A DNA stretch of 64,000 bases from Kitasatospora cinereorecta. Its GTDB lineage: Bacteria; Actinomycetota; Actinomycetes; Streptomycetales; Streptomycetaceae. Each line of letters begins with the position of its first letter. Position 1 is the first letter of the stretch. Both the position numbers and the translations under genes were made by a program. The stretch spans positions 936,001 to 1,000,000 of the forward strand of contig NZ_JAMZDX010000001.1 of NCBI RefSeq assembly GCF_024172095.1, given 5' to 3'. Of the stretch, positions 10,300 through 19,793 are shown in pieces. The notes under the pieces were generated by a model. The model worked only from the letters and a program-made list of their open reading frames with translations, made no database searches and was not told where the DNA came from.

Positions 10300-12966
10300 G
10301 TGACGACCACCGAAGGCCACCACCCGCCCTCCGAGCCCGGCGACGACGCGGCCGACCACGCCGTCGGTCAGGCCGTCGATCGGGCGGTCGACCGTGCCGT
10401 TGATCAGGCTGCCGACCGTCCCGTCGATCGGGCCAACGGTCAGGCTGCCGATCGGGCCGTGGACCGCGCGGTCGATCAGGCTGCCGAGCGTCCTGTCGGG
10501 CCCGGCGTCGACTACGCCGCCGAGCGAACCCGGCTGCTGGCCGATCCGGCGACCGTCGGTGCGCCGCGCCGCGCCGCCCTGTCCGCGCTCACCGACCGGT
10601 GGCTGACCGGGCTGTACCGGGCGGCCGGCGCGCCGCCCGGCACGGCGCTGGTCGCGGTCGGCGGCTACGGGCGCGGCGAACTCTCCCCGCGCAGCGACCT
10701 GGACGTCCTGCTGCTGCACGAGGGCCCGCTCGACGCCGAGCTGCCCGAGCGGATCTGGTACCCGGTCTGGGACGGCGGCGCCGCCCTCGACCACGCGGTG
10801 CGCACCGTCGCCGAGGCCCGCGCGGTCGCCGCCGAGGACCTCAAGGCCCAGCTCGGCCTGCTCGACGCCCGCCACCTGGCCGGCGACCCGGCGCTCACCG
10901 CCGCCCTGCGCTCGGCCGTGCTGGCCGACTGGCGCGCCACCGCGCCCAAGCGGCTGCCCGAGCTGCACCGGCTGTGCCAGGCCCGCGCCGAACGCCACGG
11001 CGAGCTGTCCTTCCTGCTGGAGCCCGACCTCAAGGAGGCCCGCGGTGGCCTGCGCGATGTGGTCGCGCTCAACGCCATCGCCGCCACCTGGCTCGCCGAC
11101 GCCCCCCGCGACGGCCTGGACGCCGCCGCCGAGCGGCTGGCCGACGTCCGGGACGCGCTGCACCTGGTCACCGGCCGCGCCACCGAACGGCTCAGCCTCC
11201 AGGACCAGGACCAGGTCGCCGCCAGGCTCGGCGTGCTGGACGCCGACACCCTGCTGCGCCAGGTCTACGAATCCGCCCGCACCATCGCCTACGCCTCCGA
11301 CGTCACCTGGCGCTCGGTTGAACGGGTGCTCGCCGCCCAGGCCAACCGCGGTCGGCGGATCTCCCGGCTGGCGTTCCCGTTCAGCGGAGTGGGCCGCGGC
11401 ACCGGTGCGGTCGCCAAGGGGACGGTGGCCCGCCGCCCGCTCGCCGAGGGCGTGGTGGAACAGGACGGCGAGGCCGTCCTCGCCCAGGGCGCCAGACCCG
11501 CCGGCGACCCGGTGCTGCCGCTGCGCGCCGCCGCGGCCGCCGCCCAGGCCGGGCTCACCGTCTCGTACGCCACCGTGCGGCGCCTCGCCGCCGAGGCCCG
11601 CCCGCTGCCGGTGCCCTGGCCGGACGAGGCGCGCGAGCAGCTGGTCACCCTGCTCGGCGCCGGCGAGGCCTGTCTGCCGGTGTGGGAGGCGCTGGAGGCG
11701 GAGGGCCTGATCAGCCGCCTGCTGCCGGACTGGGAGCGGGTCCGGTGCCGCCCGCAGCGCAACGCGGTGCACCGCTGGACGGTCGACCGGCACCTGATCG
11801 AGACCGCGGTGAAGGCCGCCGCGATGACCCGTCGGGTGGCCCGGCCCGACCTGTTGCTGGTGGCCGCCCTGCTGCACGACATCGGCAAGGGCTGGCCCGG
11901 CGACCACTCCGAGGCGGGCGAGGTGATCGTGCGCGACGTGGCGACCCGGATGGGCTTCGACAAGACCGACACCGACACGCTGGCCCTGCTGGTCCGCCAC
12001 CACCTCACGCTGATCGACACCGCCACCCGGCGCGACCCCGACGACCCGGCCACCGTCGACCTGATCACCACGGTGGTCGGCACCCTGCCCCACCTGGAGC
12101 TGCTGCACGCCCTCACCGAGGCCGACGCCACCGCCACCGGACCGGCCGCCTGGAGCAGCTGGCGGGCCTCCCTGGTGGCCGGCCTGGTGGCCCGGGCGGC
12201 CGGCCGGCTGACCGGTGAGACGACCTTCCCGGCCGATGTCGAGCCCACCGCCGACGAGGAGCGGCTGGCCGTCGAGGCGGCGCGTACGCGCGCGCCGGCG
12301 CTCGCCCTGCGCGCCCACGCCGAGGGCCCGTACACCGGCCCGGACGGCGGTTTGAACGGTGGCCCGAACAGCGGTCCGGACGGGGGCTCGCCGGCCACCG
12401 AGCCGATGGGCGTGGAGCTCACGCTGGCCATCCCGGACCGGCCCGGCCTGCTCGGCACCGTCGCCGGCGTGCTGGCGCTGCACCGGCTGACCGTCCGCAA
12501 GGCCGGGCTGCGCGAGCTGGACCCGGTCGGCGCCGGCCCGGTGCTGCTGCTCTCCTGGACGGTCGCCGCCGAGTACGGCGAACTGCCGGAGGCCGCCCGG
12601 CTGCGGGCCGACCTGCGGCGCGCCCTGGACGGGTCGCTGGACGTCGCCCGCAAACTCGCCGAGCGCGACGCCGCGGCCCCGCGGCGGCGCGGGATCGCCA
12701 CCCCGCCGCCGGTGGTCACGGTGGCACCCGGCGCCGCCTCGGTCAGCGCGACCGTGCTGGAGGTGCGCGCCCACGACGCCCCGGGGCTGCTGCACCGGAT
12801 CGGGCGGGCGCTGGACGGCGCGGGGGTGCGGGTGCGGACCGCGCACGTGTCGACCCTCGGCGCGGACGCCGTGGACGCCTTCTACGTGACCGACGCCGAG
12901 GGCCGCCCGCTGGCCGCCGACCAGGCCGCGGCCGTGGCGCGGGCGGTCCAGGAGGCACTCGGCTGA
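10300..12966 (+). CDS. glnD: PII nucleotidyltransferase GlnD ([protein-PII] adenylyl/uridylyltransferase)
   Basis: A protein of 888 aa from GTG 10300, which has GGGGAGA upstream. Domains in order: a repetitive N-terminal extension (about residues 20-66), a nucleotidyltransferase domain with GGYGRGELSPRSDLDVLLLH (about 125-145), the KEARGGLRD helix, an HD domain (LLHDIGKGWPGDHSEAGE, about 525), and two C-terminal ACT domains (about 705-780 and 820-888) for glutamine sensing. It modifies and demodifies GlnK according to nitrogen status; the Streptomyces enzyme adenylylates. The extension makes it somewhat longer than typical Streptomyces GlnD. Confidence 0.95.
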   Translation: MTTTEGHHPPSEPGDDAADHAVGQAVDRAVDRAVDQAADRPVDRANGQAADRAVDRAVDQAAERPVGPGVDYAAERTRLLADPATVGAPRRAALSALTDRWLTGLYRAAGAPPGTALVAVGGYGRGELSPRSDLDVLLLHEGPLDAELPERIWYPVWDGGAALDHAVRTVAEARAVAAEDLKAQLGLLDARHLAGDPALTAALRSAVLADWRATAPKRLPELHRLCQARAERHGELSFLLEPDLKEARGGLRDVVALNAIAATWLADAPRDGLDAAAERLADVRDALHLVTGRATERLSLQDQDQVAARLGVLDADTLLRQVYESARTIAYASDVTWRSVERVLAAQANRGRRISRLAFPFSGVGRGTGAVAKGTVARRPLAEGVVEQDGEAVLAQGARPAGDPVLPLRAAAAAAQAGLTVSYATVRRLAAEARPLPVPWPDEAREQLVTLLGAGEACLPVWEALEAEGLISRLLPDWERVRCRPQRNAVHRWTVDRHLIETAVKAAAMTRRVARPDLLLVAALLHDIGKGWPGDHSEAGEVIVRDVATRMGFDKTDTDTLALLVRHHLTLIDTATRRDPDDPATVDLITTVVGTLPHLELLHALTEADATATGPAAWSSWRASLVAGLVARAAGRLTGETTFPADVEPTADEERLAVEAARTRAPALALRAHAEGPYTGPDGGLNGGPNSGPDGGSPATEPMGVELTLAIPDRPGLLGTVAGVLALHRLTVRKAGLRELDPVGAGPVLLLSWTVAAEYGELPEAARLRADLRRALDGSLDVARKLAERDAAAPRRRGIATPPPVVTVAPGAASVSATVLEVRAHDAPGLLHRIGRALDGAGVRVRTAHVSTLGADAVDAFYVTDAEGRPLAADQAAAVARAVQEALG
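10359..10497 (+). repeat. In-frame 12-bp tandem repeats in the GlnD N-terminus
   Basis: About eleven degenerate copies of a four-codon unit encode D/G-Q/R-A-V/A, for example VDRAVDRAVDQAADR. The DNA shows recurring GATCGGGC, GATCAGGCTGCC and GTCGACCG blocks. All changes keep the frame. It precedes the catalytic domain and is likely a flexible tail produced by slippage or unequal recombination. Confidence 0.85.
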
Positions 12967-13111
12967 CCGGGGGAACGCCCCTGGTCGACCGGGGAGTCGA
13001 CCGGGGGAGGGGCGGCAGTCGACCGCGGTGCAGACCGTTCGGTGGAGGGCCGGATACCCTTGGGGACGACGACAGTACCCGTACCGATGCCGCAAGGGAC
13101 CCGCGACCGAC

Positions 13112-14677
13112 GTGTTCGACACTCTCTCCGACCGCCTCGCAGCGACGTTCAAGAACCTCCGGGGCAAGGGCCGCCTCAGTGAGGCGGACATCGATGCCAC
13201 CACGCGCGAGATCCGGATCGCGCTGCTGGAGGCGGACGTCGCGCTCCCGGTGGTCCGGGCCTTCATCAAGCAGATCAAGGACCGCGCGCTCGGGTCCGAG
13301 GTCTCCGGCGCGCTGAACCCGGCGCAGCAGATCATCAAGATCGTCAACGAGGAGCTCATCGCCATCCTCGGTGGCGAGACCCGCCGCCTGCAGTACGCCA
13401 AGACCGGCCCGACCGTGATCATGCTGGCGGGTCTCCAGGGCGCCGGTAAGACCACCCTGGCGGGCAAGCTTGGCCACTGGCTGAAGCAGCAGAAGCACAC
13501 CCCGCTGCTGGTCGCCTGCGACCTCCAGCGCCCCAACGCGGTCAACCAGCTCCAGGTGGTCGCCGAGCGCGCGGGCGTCGCCTTCTACGGTCCGCAGCCG
13601 GGCAACGGCGTCGGCGACCCGGTGCAGGTCGCCCGCGACTCGATCGAGTACGCCAAGCAGAAGCAGTACGACGTCGTGGTCGTCGACACCGCCGGCCGCC
13701 TCGGCATCGACGCCGAGCTGATGCAGCAGGCCGCGGACATCCGCGCCGCCGTCAGCCCGGACGAGGTCCTGTTCGTGGTCGACGCCATGGTGGGCCAGGA
13801 CGCGGTCACCACCGCGCAGGCCTTCCTCGAGGGCGTCGACTTCACCGGTGTGGTGCTCTCCAAGCTCGACGGCGACGCCCGCGGTGGCGCCGCCCTCTCG
13901 GTCGCCCACGTGACCGGCCGTCAGATCATGTTCGCCTCCAACGGCGAGAAGGTCGACGACTTCGACGCCTTCCACCCCGACCGGATGGCCTCGCGCATCC
14001 TCGGCATGGGTGACGTGCTCTCCCTGATCGAGAAGGCCGAGCAGACCTTCTCGCAGGCCGAGGCCGAGAAGATGGCCGCCAAGCTGCAGGGCGGCGGCAA
14101 GGACTTCACGCTCGACGACTTCCTGTCGCAGCTGGAGCAGGTCCGCAAGATGGGCTCGATCTCCAAGCTGCTCGGCATGCTGCCCGGCATGGGCCAGATC
14201 CGCGAGCAGATCAACAGCATCGACGACAAGGACGTCGACCGGGTCGGCGCGATCATCAAGTCGATGACCCCCGCCGAGCGGACCGACCCGAAGATCATCA
14301 ACGGCTCCCGCCGAGCCCGCATCGCCAAGGGTTCGGGCGTCGGCGTCGGCGAGGTCAACAACCTGGTCGAGCGCTTCTTCGAGGCGCGGAAGATGATGTC
14401 CGCGATGGCCTCCGGCAAGGGCATCCCCGGCATGCCGGGCATCCCCGGAATGGGCGGCGGCGCGAAGAAGTCCGGCAAGAAGGCGCCGGTCGCCAAGGGC
14501 AAGCGCAAGAGCGGCAACCCGCTGAAGCGCGCGCAGGAGGAGGCCGCGGCCGCCCAGCGCAAGGCGCTCGGCCCGGCCGGCCAGCAGCCCACCGCCGACG
14601 GCGGCGCGTTCGGCCTCGGCGCCGGCAAGGGCCCGTCCGACTTCCAGCTCCCGCCGGAGTTCAAGGACCTGCTGTAG
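13112..14677 (+). CDS. ffh: Signal recognition particle GTPase Ffh (SRP54)
   Basis: A protein of 521 aa from GTG 13112 (VFDTLSDRLAATFKNLRG), preceded by AAGGGA. The N-domain is followed by a G-domain with P-loop GLQGAGKTTLAGK (about residue 105), DTAGRLG (about 191) and SKLDGDARGG. The Met-rich M-domain runs to about residue 460 (MLPGMGQIREQI, IPGMPGIPGMGGG) and binds SRP RNA and signal sequences. A basic, disordered C-terminal tail ends EFKDLL. It works with FtsY at 4295-5554. The SRP RNA gene is not in this window. Confidence 0.97.
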   Translation: MFDTLSDRLAATFKNLRGKGRLSEADIDATTREIRIALLEADVALPVVRAFIKQIKDRALGSEVSGALNPAQQIIKIVNEELIAILGGETRRLQYAKTGPTVIMLAGLQGAGKTTLAGKLGHWLKQQKHTPLLVACDLQRPNAVNQLQVVAERAGVAFYGPQPGNGVGDPVQVARDSIEYAKQKQYDVVVVDTAGRLGIDAELMQQAADIRAAVSPDEVLFVVDAMVGQDAVTTAQAFLEGVDFTGVVLSKLDGDARGGAALSVAHVTGRQIMFASNGEKVDDFDAFHPDRMASRILGMGDVLSLIEKAEQTFSQAEAEKMAAKLQGGGKDFTLDDFLSQLEQVRKMGSISKLLGMLPGMGQIREQINSIDDKDVDRVGAIIKSMTPAERTDPKIINGSRRARIAKGSGVGVGEVNNLVERFFEARKMMSAMASGKGIPGMPGIPGMGGGAKKSGKKAPVAKGKRKSGNPLKRAQEEAAAAQRKALGPAGQQPTADGGAFGLGAGKGPSDFQLPPEFKDLL

Positions 14678-14716
14678 CCGACCTGTAGCCGACCGGGTAG
14701 GTGCTTTGATGGCCGT

Positions 14717-15244
14717 ATGCGAGTGACGATCCGGCCGCCCCGCCCCGAGGACCTGCAGCCGTACGCGGAAGCTGTGCGGCGCTCCGCCGAGCACATCGGC
14801 CGGTGGAACCCGGTCGAGCCCGAGGGCCTGGTGGAGCTGCTGGAACGCCAGGGCGCGGGGCTGCGCACCTACCTGATCGAGGACGTCGAGACCGGCGGCC
14901 TGGTCGGCAAGTGCAACGTGGCCAACATCGTGATGGGCCGGTTCTGCAACGCCGCGCTCGGCTACGACTCGTACCTGCCGTACGCCGGCACCGGCCGGAT
15001 GACCGAGGGCATGCGGCTGGTGGTCGACCGGTGCTTCGCGCCGGAGCACCGCGGCGGGCTGGGACTGCACCGGCTGGAGATCAACGTCCAGCCGGACAAC
15101 GACCGGTCCATCGCGCTGGCCAAGCGGCTCGGCTTCCGGCACGAGGGCTTCACCCCGCGGATGCTCTTCCTCGGCGGCGCCTGGCGCGACCACGAGCGCT
15201 TCGCGCTGACCGCGGAGGAGTGGCCGGGGCCGGCCGAGGCGTAG
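14717..15244 (+). CDS. GNAT-family N-acetyltransferase, RimJ/RimL type
   Basis: A protein of 175 aa beginning MRVTIRPPRPEDLQPYAEAVRR, the usual beta-alpha start of RimJ/RimL-like acetyltransferases. The ALGYDSYLPYAGTGRMTEGM segment corresponds to the acetyl-CoA pyrophosphate-binding region, and NVQPDNDRSIALAKRLGFRHEG is the conserved C-terminal motif. It probably acetylates a protein N-terminus or a small amine; the substrate cannot be read from sequence. It lies 39 nt after ffh in the same direction, so read-through is possible. Confidence 0.85.
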   Translation: MRVTIRPPRPEDLQPYAEAVRRSAEHIGRWNPVEPEGLVELLERQGAGLRTYLIEDVETGGLVGKCNVANIVMGRFCNAALGYDSYLPYAGTGRMTEGMRLVVDRCFAPEHRGGLGLHRLEINVQPDNDRSIALAKRLGFRHEGFTPRMLFLGGAWRDHERFALTAEEWPGPAEA

Positions 15245-15372
15245 CCCGGCAGCGGTCCGGCGCCGGCGGCCCCGGTGCTGCTGGCTCTGTGCCCTGGCCG
15301 GCCGTCGTCGGCCGGTCGGTCCGGCTACGTTGGTCGGTCGGCCGCTCCGGCGACGCTTGTCGGTCGCTCCCG

Positions 15373-16215
15373 TCAGCGGTCGGCGACCACGTAGCGGAAG
15401 ACGTTGGTCATCCGCACCGAGCCGTCGGCGCGGACGAAGGGGTGCAGCGACTCCTCCAGCTCCTTCGCCACCAGCGCCTGCCCGGAGTCCTCCACCGCCC
15501 GCTCGTACAGCCCGGTGGAGAGCATCCCGCGGACCGCCTCGTCCAGGTCCGCGTAGGCGAACGGGCAGGTGACCCGTCCACTGCCGGCGGGCCGCAGCCC
15601 GGCTCCGGCCAGCAGTCCCTCCAACGCACCGGGCGCGCTCAACCCGAACGGTCCGTGCTCCGGGGCGCGTGGCGACCTGCGGCGCGCCACCTCCAGCACC
15701 GCCGCGCTCTCGCACCGCTCCGGCGGTCCCCAGCTCGCCAGCACCACCTGCCCGCCGGGCAGCGTCCGCGCCGCCGCGTCGGCGACCAGCTCGGACGGCC
15801 GGACGGCGTACGGCAGCTGCTCGAAAACCGTCACCAGCGAGTGCGCCGCCCGGGGGAGGCCGTACGCCGAACGGGCGGTCACCTCACCGGGACCGGCCGG
15901 GGAGTGGGCCGAAGCGGCGGGGGCGACCTGGAGACCGCGGCCCTCGGCGAGCTCCCGCAGCTCCGGTGCCTCCTCCACGCCCGCCACCAGCGCGCCGCGC
16001 TCCGCCGCGAGCAGCAGCGCCAGCCCCGAACGGCAGCCGAGACCGAGCAGGCTGGTCGCCGCCCCGACCTCGAGCCGCTGGTAGACGGCCTGGTAGAGCG
16101 GTACGAGCATCCGCTCCTGGATCTCCGCCCAGTCCCGCGCCCGACCGTGCGCCCCTGCCGTCGCGTACGCCCGCGGGCGTTCGACGGTGGTCGCGGTCAC
16201 CTGCGCTGAAGCCAT
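15373..16215 (-). CDS. SAM-dependent methyltransferase-like protein (280 aa)
   Basis: Class I methyltransferase fold by eye: a degenerate motif I (SLLGLGCRSGLAL, about residues 55-67), an acidic strand end (GVEEAPELRELAE), a motif II/III-like segment (HSLVTVFEQLPYAV) and LPGGQVVLASWGPPER, typical of this fold. The C-terminal part (YADLDEAVRGML) resembles UbiE/Methyltransf_11 proteins. The substrate is unknown. The glycine motif contains Cys-Arg where most enzymes have Gly or Thr, so activity is not certain. It is divergent from proS. Confidence 0.7.
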   Translation of the reverse strand: MASAQVTATTVERPRAYATAGAHGRARDWAEIQERMLVPLYQAVYQRLEVGAATSLLGLGCRSGLALLLAAERGALVAGVEEAPELRELAEGRGLQVAPAASAHSPAGPGEVTARSAYGLPRAAHSLVTVFEQLPYAVRPSELVADAAARTLPGGQVVLASWGPPERCESAAVLEVARRRSPRAPEHGPFGLSAPGALEGLLAGAGLRPAGSGRVTCPFAYADLDEAVRGMLSTGLYERAVEDSGQALVAKELEESLHPFVRADGSVRMTNVFRYVVADR

Positions 16216-16435
16216 ACCGGCCTCCCATTGGTCCTCGAGTCCCGATGCCTCTGCCTCCCCCGGCCGACCCCCGCCCCGGTACCAGCGAACAGCGGGTCGG
16301 GCCCGGCGTCCAGACGGACGGCGCGGGTTGTTGCGGTAGTTGCGGCTTATTTGTCGCCCGCCCGGCGCAGACCCCTACTTGCGTGGGGCGCGGGCGATTC
16401 ACAGTCGGCGCCCGGATCCCCGTACCATCTGCCCC

Positions 16436-17848
16436 ATGGCTAAGGCACCCGTTCTCACCCCTCAGGCGGACGACTTCCCGCGCTGGTACCAGGACCTCAT
16501 CAACAAGGCCGAGCTGGCCGACAACGGTCCGGTGCGCGGCACCATGGTCATCCGACCGTACGGCTACAGCCTGTGGGAGCGGATGCAGCAGGAGATGGAC
16601 GCCCGGATCAAGAAGGCGGGCGCCCAGAACGCCTACTTCCCGATGTTCATCCCGCAGTCGTACCTGACCAAGGAGGCCGAGCACGTCGAGGGCTTCGCCC
16701 CCGAACTCGCGGTGGTCACCCACGGCGGCGGCAAGGAGCTGGACGAGCCGGTCGTGGTCCGGCCCACCTCCGAGACGATCATCAACGAGTACTTCTCCAA
16801 GTGGGTGCAGAGCCACCGCGACCTGCCCCTGCTGATCAACCAGTGGGCCAACGTGGTCCGCTGGGAGCTGCGCCCGCGCGTCTTCCTGCGCACCACCGAG
16901 TTCCTCTGGCAGGAGGGGCACACCGCCCACGCCAGCTACGAGGACGCCCGCGACTACGCCTCGCGGATCCACACCGACGTCTACGGCGACTTCATGGTCA
17001 ACGTGCTCGGCATCGACGTGGTGCTCGGCCGCAAGACCGCCAAGGAGCGCTTCGCCGGCGCGATCAACACCCTCACCCTCGAGGGCATGATGGGCGACGG
17101 CAAGGCGCTGCAGATGGGCACCAGCCACGAGCTGGGCCAGAACTTCGCCAAGGCGTTCAACACCACGTACCAGCTGCAGGGCGCCGAGCGCGAGTACGTC
17201 TGGCAGACCTCCTGGGGCGTCTCCACCCGCATGGTCGGCGGCCTGATCATGTCGCACGGCGACGACAACGGCCTGCGCGTCCCGCCGCGGCTGGCCGCCG
17301 TCCAGGCCGTCGTCCTCGCCATCAAGGGCGACGACGCGGTGCTGGCGAAGGTCCGCGAGGTCGGCGCCGCCCTGGAGGCCGCCGGCGTCCGGGTCGTCGT
17401 GGACGACCGCACCGACACCCCCTTCGGCCGTCGCGCCGTCGACTGGGAGCTCAAGGGCGTGCCGCTGCGCATCGAGATCGGCCCCCGCGACGTCGAGGCC
17501 GGCACCGCGATGCTGGCCCGCCGCATCCCCGGCGGCAAGGAGCCGGTGGCGGTGGACGCCCTGGCCGCGCTCGTCCCCGGCATCCTCGAGGAGGACCAGG
17601 CGCTGCTGCTGCGCCAGTCCCGCGAGCGCCGCGAGGCCCGCACGGTGGACGTCACCACCCTCGACGAGGCGGTCGAGGCCGCCGCGACCGGCTGGGGCCG
17701 GATCTCCTGGGCCGAGCTCGGCCCGGAGGGCGAGGCCAAGCTGGCCGAGCAGGGCGTCTCGGTGCGCTGCATCGTCGCCGCCGACGGCTCGGTGCCGGCC
17801 ACCGACGACCAGGAAGGCAATGTCGCGATCGTCGCGCGCGCCTACTGA
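16436..17848 (+). CDS. proS: Prolyl-tRNA synthetase, short archaeal/eukaryal-type (ProS type 3)
   Basis: A protein of 470 aa. Class II motifs are visible: motif 2 around LRPRVFLRTTEFLWQEGH and motif 3 MVGGLIMSHGDDNGLRVPP. It lacks the editing (INS) domain found between motifs 2 and 3 of long bacterial ProRS. It ends in the ProS type 3 C-terminal domain with the characteristic terminal tyrosine (AIVARAY). It charges tRNA-Pro. Streptomycetes commonly carry a separate bacterial-type ProRS elsewhere, so this could be the sole or a second enzyme. Start ATG 16436 lies close to a possible -10 (TACCAT), so a leaderless transcript is possible. Confidence 0.93.
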   Translation: MAKAPVLTPQADDFPRWYQDLINKAELADNGPVRGTMVIRPYGYSLWERMQQEMDARIKKAGAQNAYFPMFIPQSYLTKEAEHVEGFAPELAVVTHGGGKELDEPVVVRPTSETIINEYFSKWVQSHRDLPLLINQWANVVRWELRPRVFLRTTEFLWQEGHTAHASYEDARDYASRIHTDVYGDFMVNVLGIDVVLGRKTAKERFAGAINTLTLEGMMGDGKALQMGTSHELGQNFAKAFNTTYQLQGAEREYVWQTSWGVSTRMVGGLIMSHGDDNGLRVPPRLAAVQAVVLAIKGDDAVLAKVREVGAALEAAGVRVVVDDRTDTPFGRRAVDWELKGVPLRIEIGPRDVEAGTAMLARRIPGGKEPVAVDALAALVPGILEEDQALLLRQSRERREARTVDVTTLDEAVEAAATGWGRISWAELGPEGEAKLAEQGVSVRCIVAADGSVPATDDQEGNVAIVARAY

Positions 17849-18286
17849 CCGTCGCATCGGCCGGTTGCCCTGGTTGTCCTGGTTGGTTGTCCTGGTTGGT
17901 TGTCTCGGGCGGGGGCCGCGGTTCGGCTGGTGAGCTGCACTTCTCGACGAAGCGCGTTCGAATTCAAGAACCCCGGTTCGCGTACTAGCTGTTGAGACTA
18001 CTGACCAGTCAACTCCCCGAGGTCCGAAACTAGCGGTACGGTATACGGCCCGTGGCCCTGTCAATTTCGACGGGCCGCGGGCCGTCCGTTCGGAGGTGCT
18101 GGGCCTCCGTGCGGTAGCCGAGAGCCCGCCGAATCCCGACGGGCCCGAGAGTTGCAGGGGGTTGGTCTTGCGTCAGATCGGATCAGCACAATTCATGCGC
18201 GGAAGTGCATTCCTGAGAGTCCGCTGGGAATTCGCGGAGAACGGGAACTCGCGGAACATCGGCTCTCTCCCCATCGTTGGTACAGC
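17849..18286. other. Intergenic region with short tandem repeats (438 nt)
   Basis: At 17862-17904, immediately after proS, CCTGGTTG/GTTG units recur about five times (TCCTGGTTGGTTG twice in tandem). The rest includes a lower-GC stretch (about 17940-18045) with ACTGACCAGTCA and GGTACGGTATAC that may hold a promoter for the next gene. No convincing coding frame was found. Confidence 0.5.
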
Positions 18287-18865
18287 GTGAGCACGACACA
18301 GCCCCTCGTCCTGGCGGCCGAACTGGCCGCCGCCTGGAGCGACATCCAGGCCCACCACCAGGACCTCCCCGACCTCGCCTCCCCGGAGGCGCTGATCGGC
18401 GAGTCCTCCTCGGCCTGTGGCACGCGGCTCGACTTCGAGCGGCTGCTGCACGAGGCCGCCCACGGGCTGGCCGCCGCCCGCGAGATCCGCGACACCTCGC
18501 GTGCGGGCCGGTACCACAACCGCCGGTTCCTGATGCTCGCCTCCGAGCTGGGGCTCGCCCACCCGGTCGAGCCGCACGCCAGCAGTGGCTTCTCGCAGGT
18601 GACGATGGACATCACCACCCGGGAGCGCTACGCCGAGACCATAGAGCGTCTCGACCGCGCGCTCGGCGCCCACCAGCTGGCCGTGGCCGGCGAGGGCAAC
18701 CACCGGGCGTTCCGCGGCCCGGCGGCCCGACACGGCTCCTCCGGGGGCGGCGTCCGGGTCAAGGCGGTCTGCGGCTGCGGTCGCAACGTGCGGGTCGTGC
18801 CGTCCGTGCTCGCCCAGGCCTCGATCGTCTGCGGGGCCTGCCAGCAGCCGTTCAAGATCGCCTGA
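18287..18865 (+). CDS. Conserved protein with C-terminal zinc-ribbon-like motif (192 aa)
   Basis: GTG 18287 (VSTTQPLVLAAELAAAW) is the likeliest start, because codon usage becomes typical there; no strong ribosome binding site is seen. The N-terminal two thirds is helical. The C-terminus has CGCGRNVRVVPSVL followed about 16 residues later by CGACQQPF, a four-cysteine pattern like a zinc ribbon. I do not recognise a characterised family. A gene of this kind commonly lies between proS/ffh and rpsP in Streptomyces. It could bind nucleic acid or another protein, but that is only inference. Confidence 0.7.
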   Translation: MSTTQPLVLAAELAAAWSDIQAHHQDLPDLASPEALIGESSSACGTRLDFERLLHEAAHGLAAAREIRDTSRAGRYHNRRFLMLASELGLAHPVEPHASSGFSQVTMDITTRERYAETIERLDRALGAHQLAVAGEGNHRAFRGPAARHGSSGGGVRVKAVCGCGRNVRVVPSVLAQASIVCGACQQPFKIA

Positions 18866-19055
18866 TCCGATCACGGATCACGGATCGCCGAGCGCCGATC
18901 ACCGATCGGCGATTGCTGATCACCGGTCGCCGATGGGGATCGAGTCGATCCTGATCGAACGAACGGAACCGAAGAGAACCGAACTGATCCGATCCGATCC
19001 GGATCCATGGGATCCCGATCAGCCGGGTCGTTCTGATCCGATCCTGACCCGATCA
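18863..19055. repeat. GATC-dense low-complexity region
   Basis: About 19 GATC tetramers by eye in roughly 190 nt, mostly as CGATC, GGATC and TGATC, with short palindromes such as ACCGATCGGC and GGATCCATGGGATCC. It starts at the stop codon of the preceding gene. No gene or known element explains it. The remaining 19056-19362 is ordinary high-GC DNA that must carry the rpsP promoter; a CACAAT-like -10 lies near 19222. Confidence 0.8.
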
Positions 19056-19362
19056 TCGCGCCGCACGGCGGGGGCCGGCGGCGCCGACGGGGGTCAGGTG
19101 GAACGTGAGCCGTGGTGCTCTGCACGCAGTGGCTCTACCGGGGGCGGGGGTCCCCGGTCGGGCCGGGCTGCAGGAGCTTCGGGCTCCGGGGTCGGCGGAC
19201 GGCCGACATGCCGAGGTGTGGCACAATGGACAGCTGAGTACTCGGCAGCCGCAGGACCCTCTCTCCTTAAGGCTGGCGTGTCCCTTGAACGACCGGAAGT
19301 CCCGCAACCCCACGCGGTGATACCGGTCGCTCACCCACGTCAACATCAGGAGATCCACTCCC

Positions 19363-19791
19363 GTGGCAGTCAAGATCAAGCTGAAGCGTCTCGGCAAGAT
19401 TCGCTCCCCGCACTACCGCATCGTCGTCGCCGACTCCCGCACCAAGCGTGACGGCCGCGCGATCGAGGAGATCGGCATCTACCAGCCGACCTACAACCCC
19501 TCGAAGATCGAGGTCGACGGCGACCGCGCCCAGTACTGGCTGTCCGTCGGCGCCCAGCCGACCGAGCCCGTGCTTGCCATCCTCAAGCTCACCGGTGACT
19601 GGCAGAAGTTCAAGGGCCTGCCGGCTCCGGAGCCGCTGAAGGTCGCCGAGCCCAAGGTCGAGGACTTCTCGCACCTCTTCGCGAAGGCCGTCGCCGGCTT
19701 CGAGGACGCCACCACCGGTGTCGCCATCACCCCGAAGGCCAAGAAGTCGGACAAGGCTGACGAGGCCGAGGCCGCTTCCACCGAGGCCTGA
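19363..19791 (+). CDS. rpsP: Ribosomal protein S16 (bS16)
   Basis: A protein of 142 aa. The core [19 protein letters not shown] through [20 protein letters not shown] is canonical S16. A C-terminal extension of about 55 residues, rich in Lys, Glu and Ala, is usual in streptomycetes. GTG 19363 follows AGGAG. khpA starts 2 nt after its stop, so the pair forms an operon that ends at the hairpin at 20054-20090. Confidence 0.97.
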   Translation: MAVKIKLKRLGKIRSPHYRIVVADSRTKRDGRAIEEIGIYQPTYNPSKIEVDGDRAQYWLSVGAQPTEPVLAILKLTGDWQKFKGLPAPEPLKVAEPKVEDFSHLFAKAVAGFEDATTGVAITPKAKKSDKADEAEAASTEA

Positions 19792-19793
19792 GC

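Noticed and set aside
16216..16435. T-box riboswitch before proS
   Set aside because: No specifier loop or T-box antiterminator sequence is seen, and the transcript may be almost leaderless.
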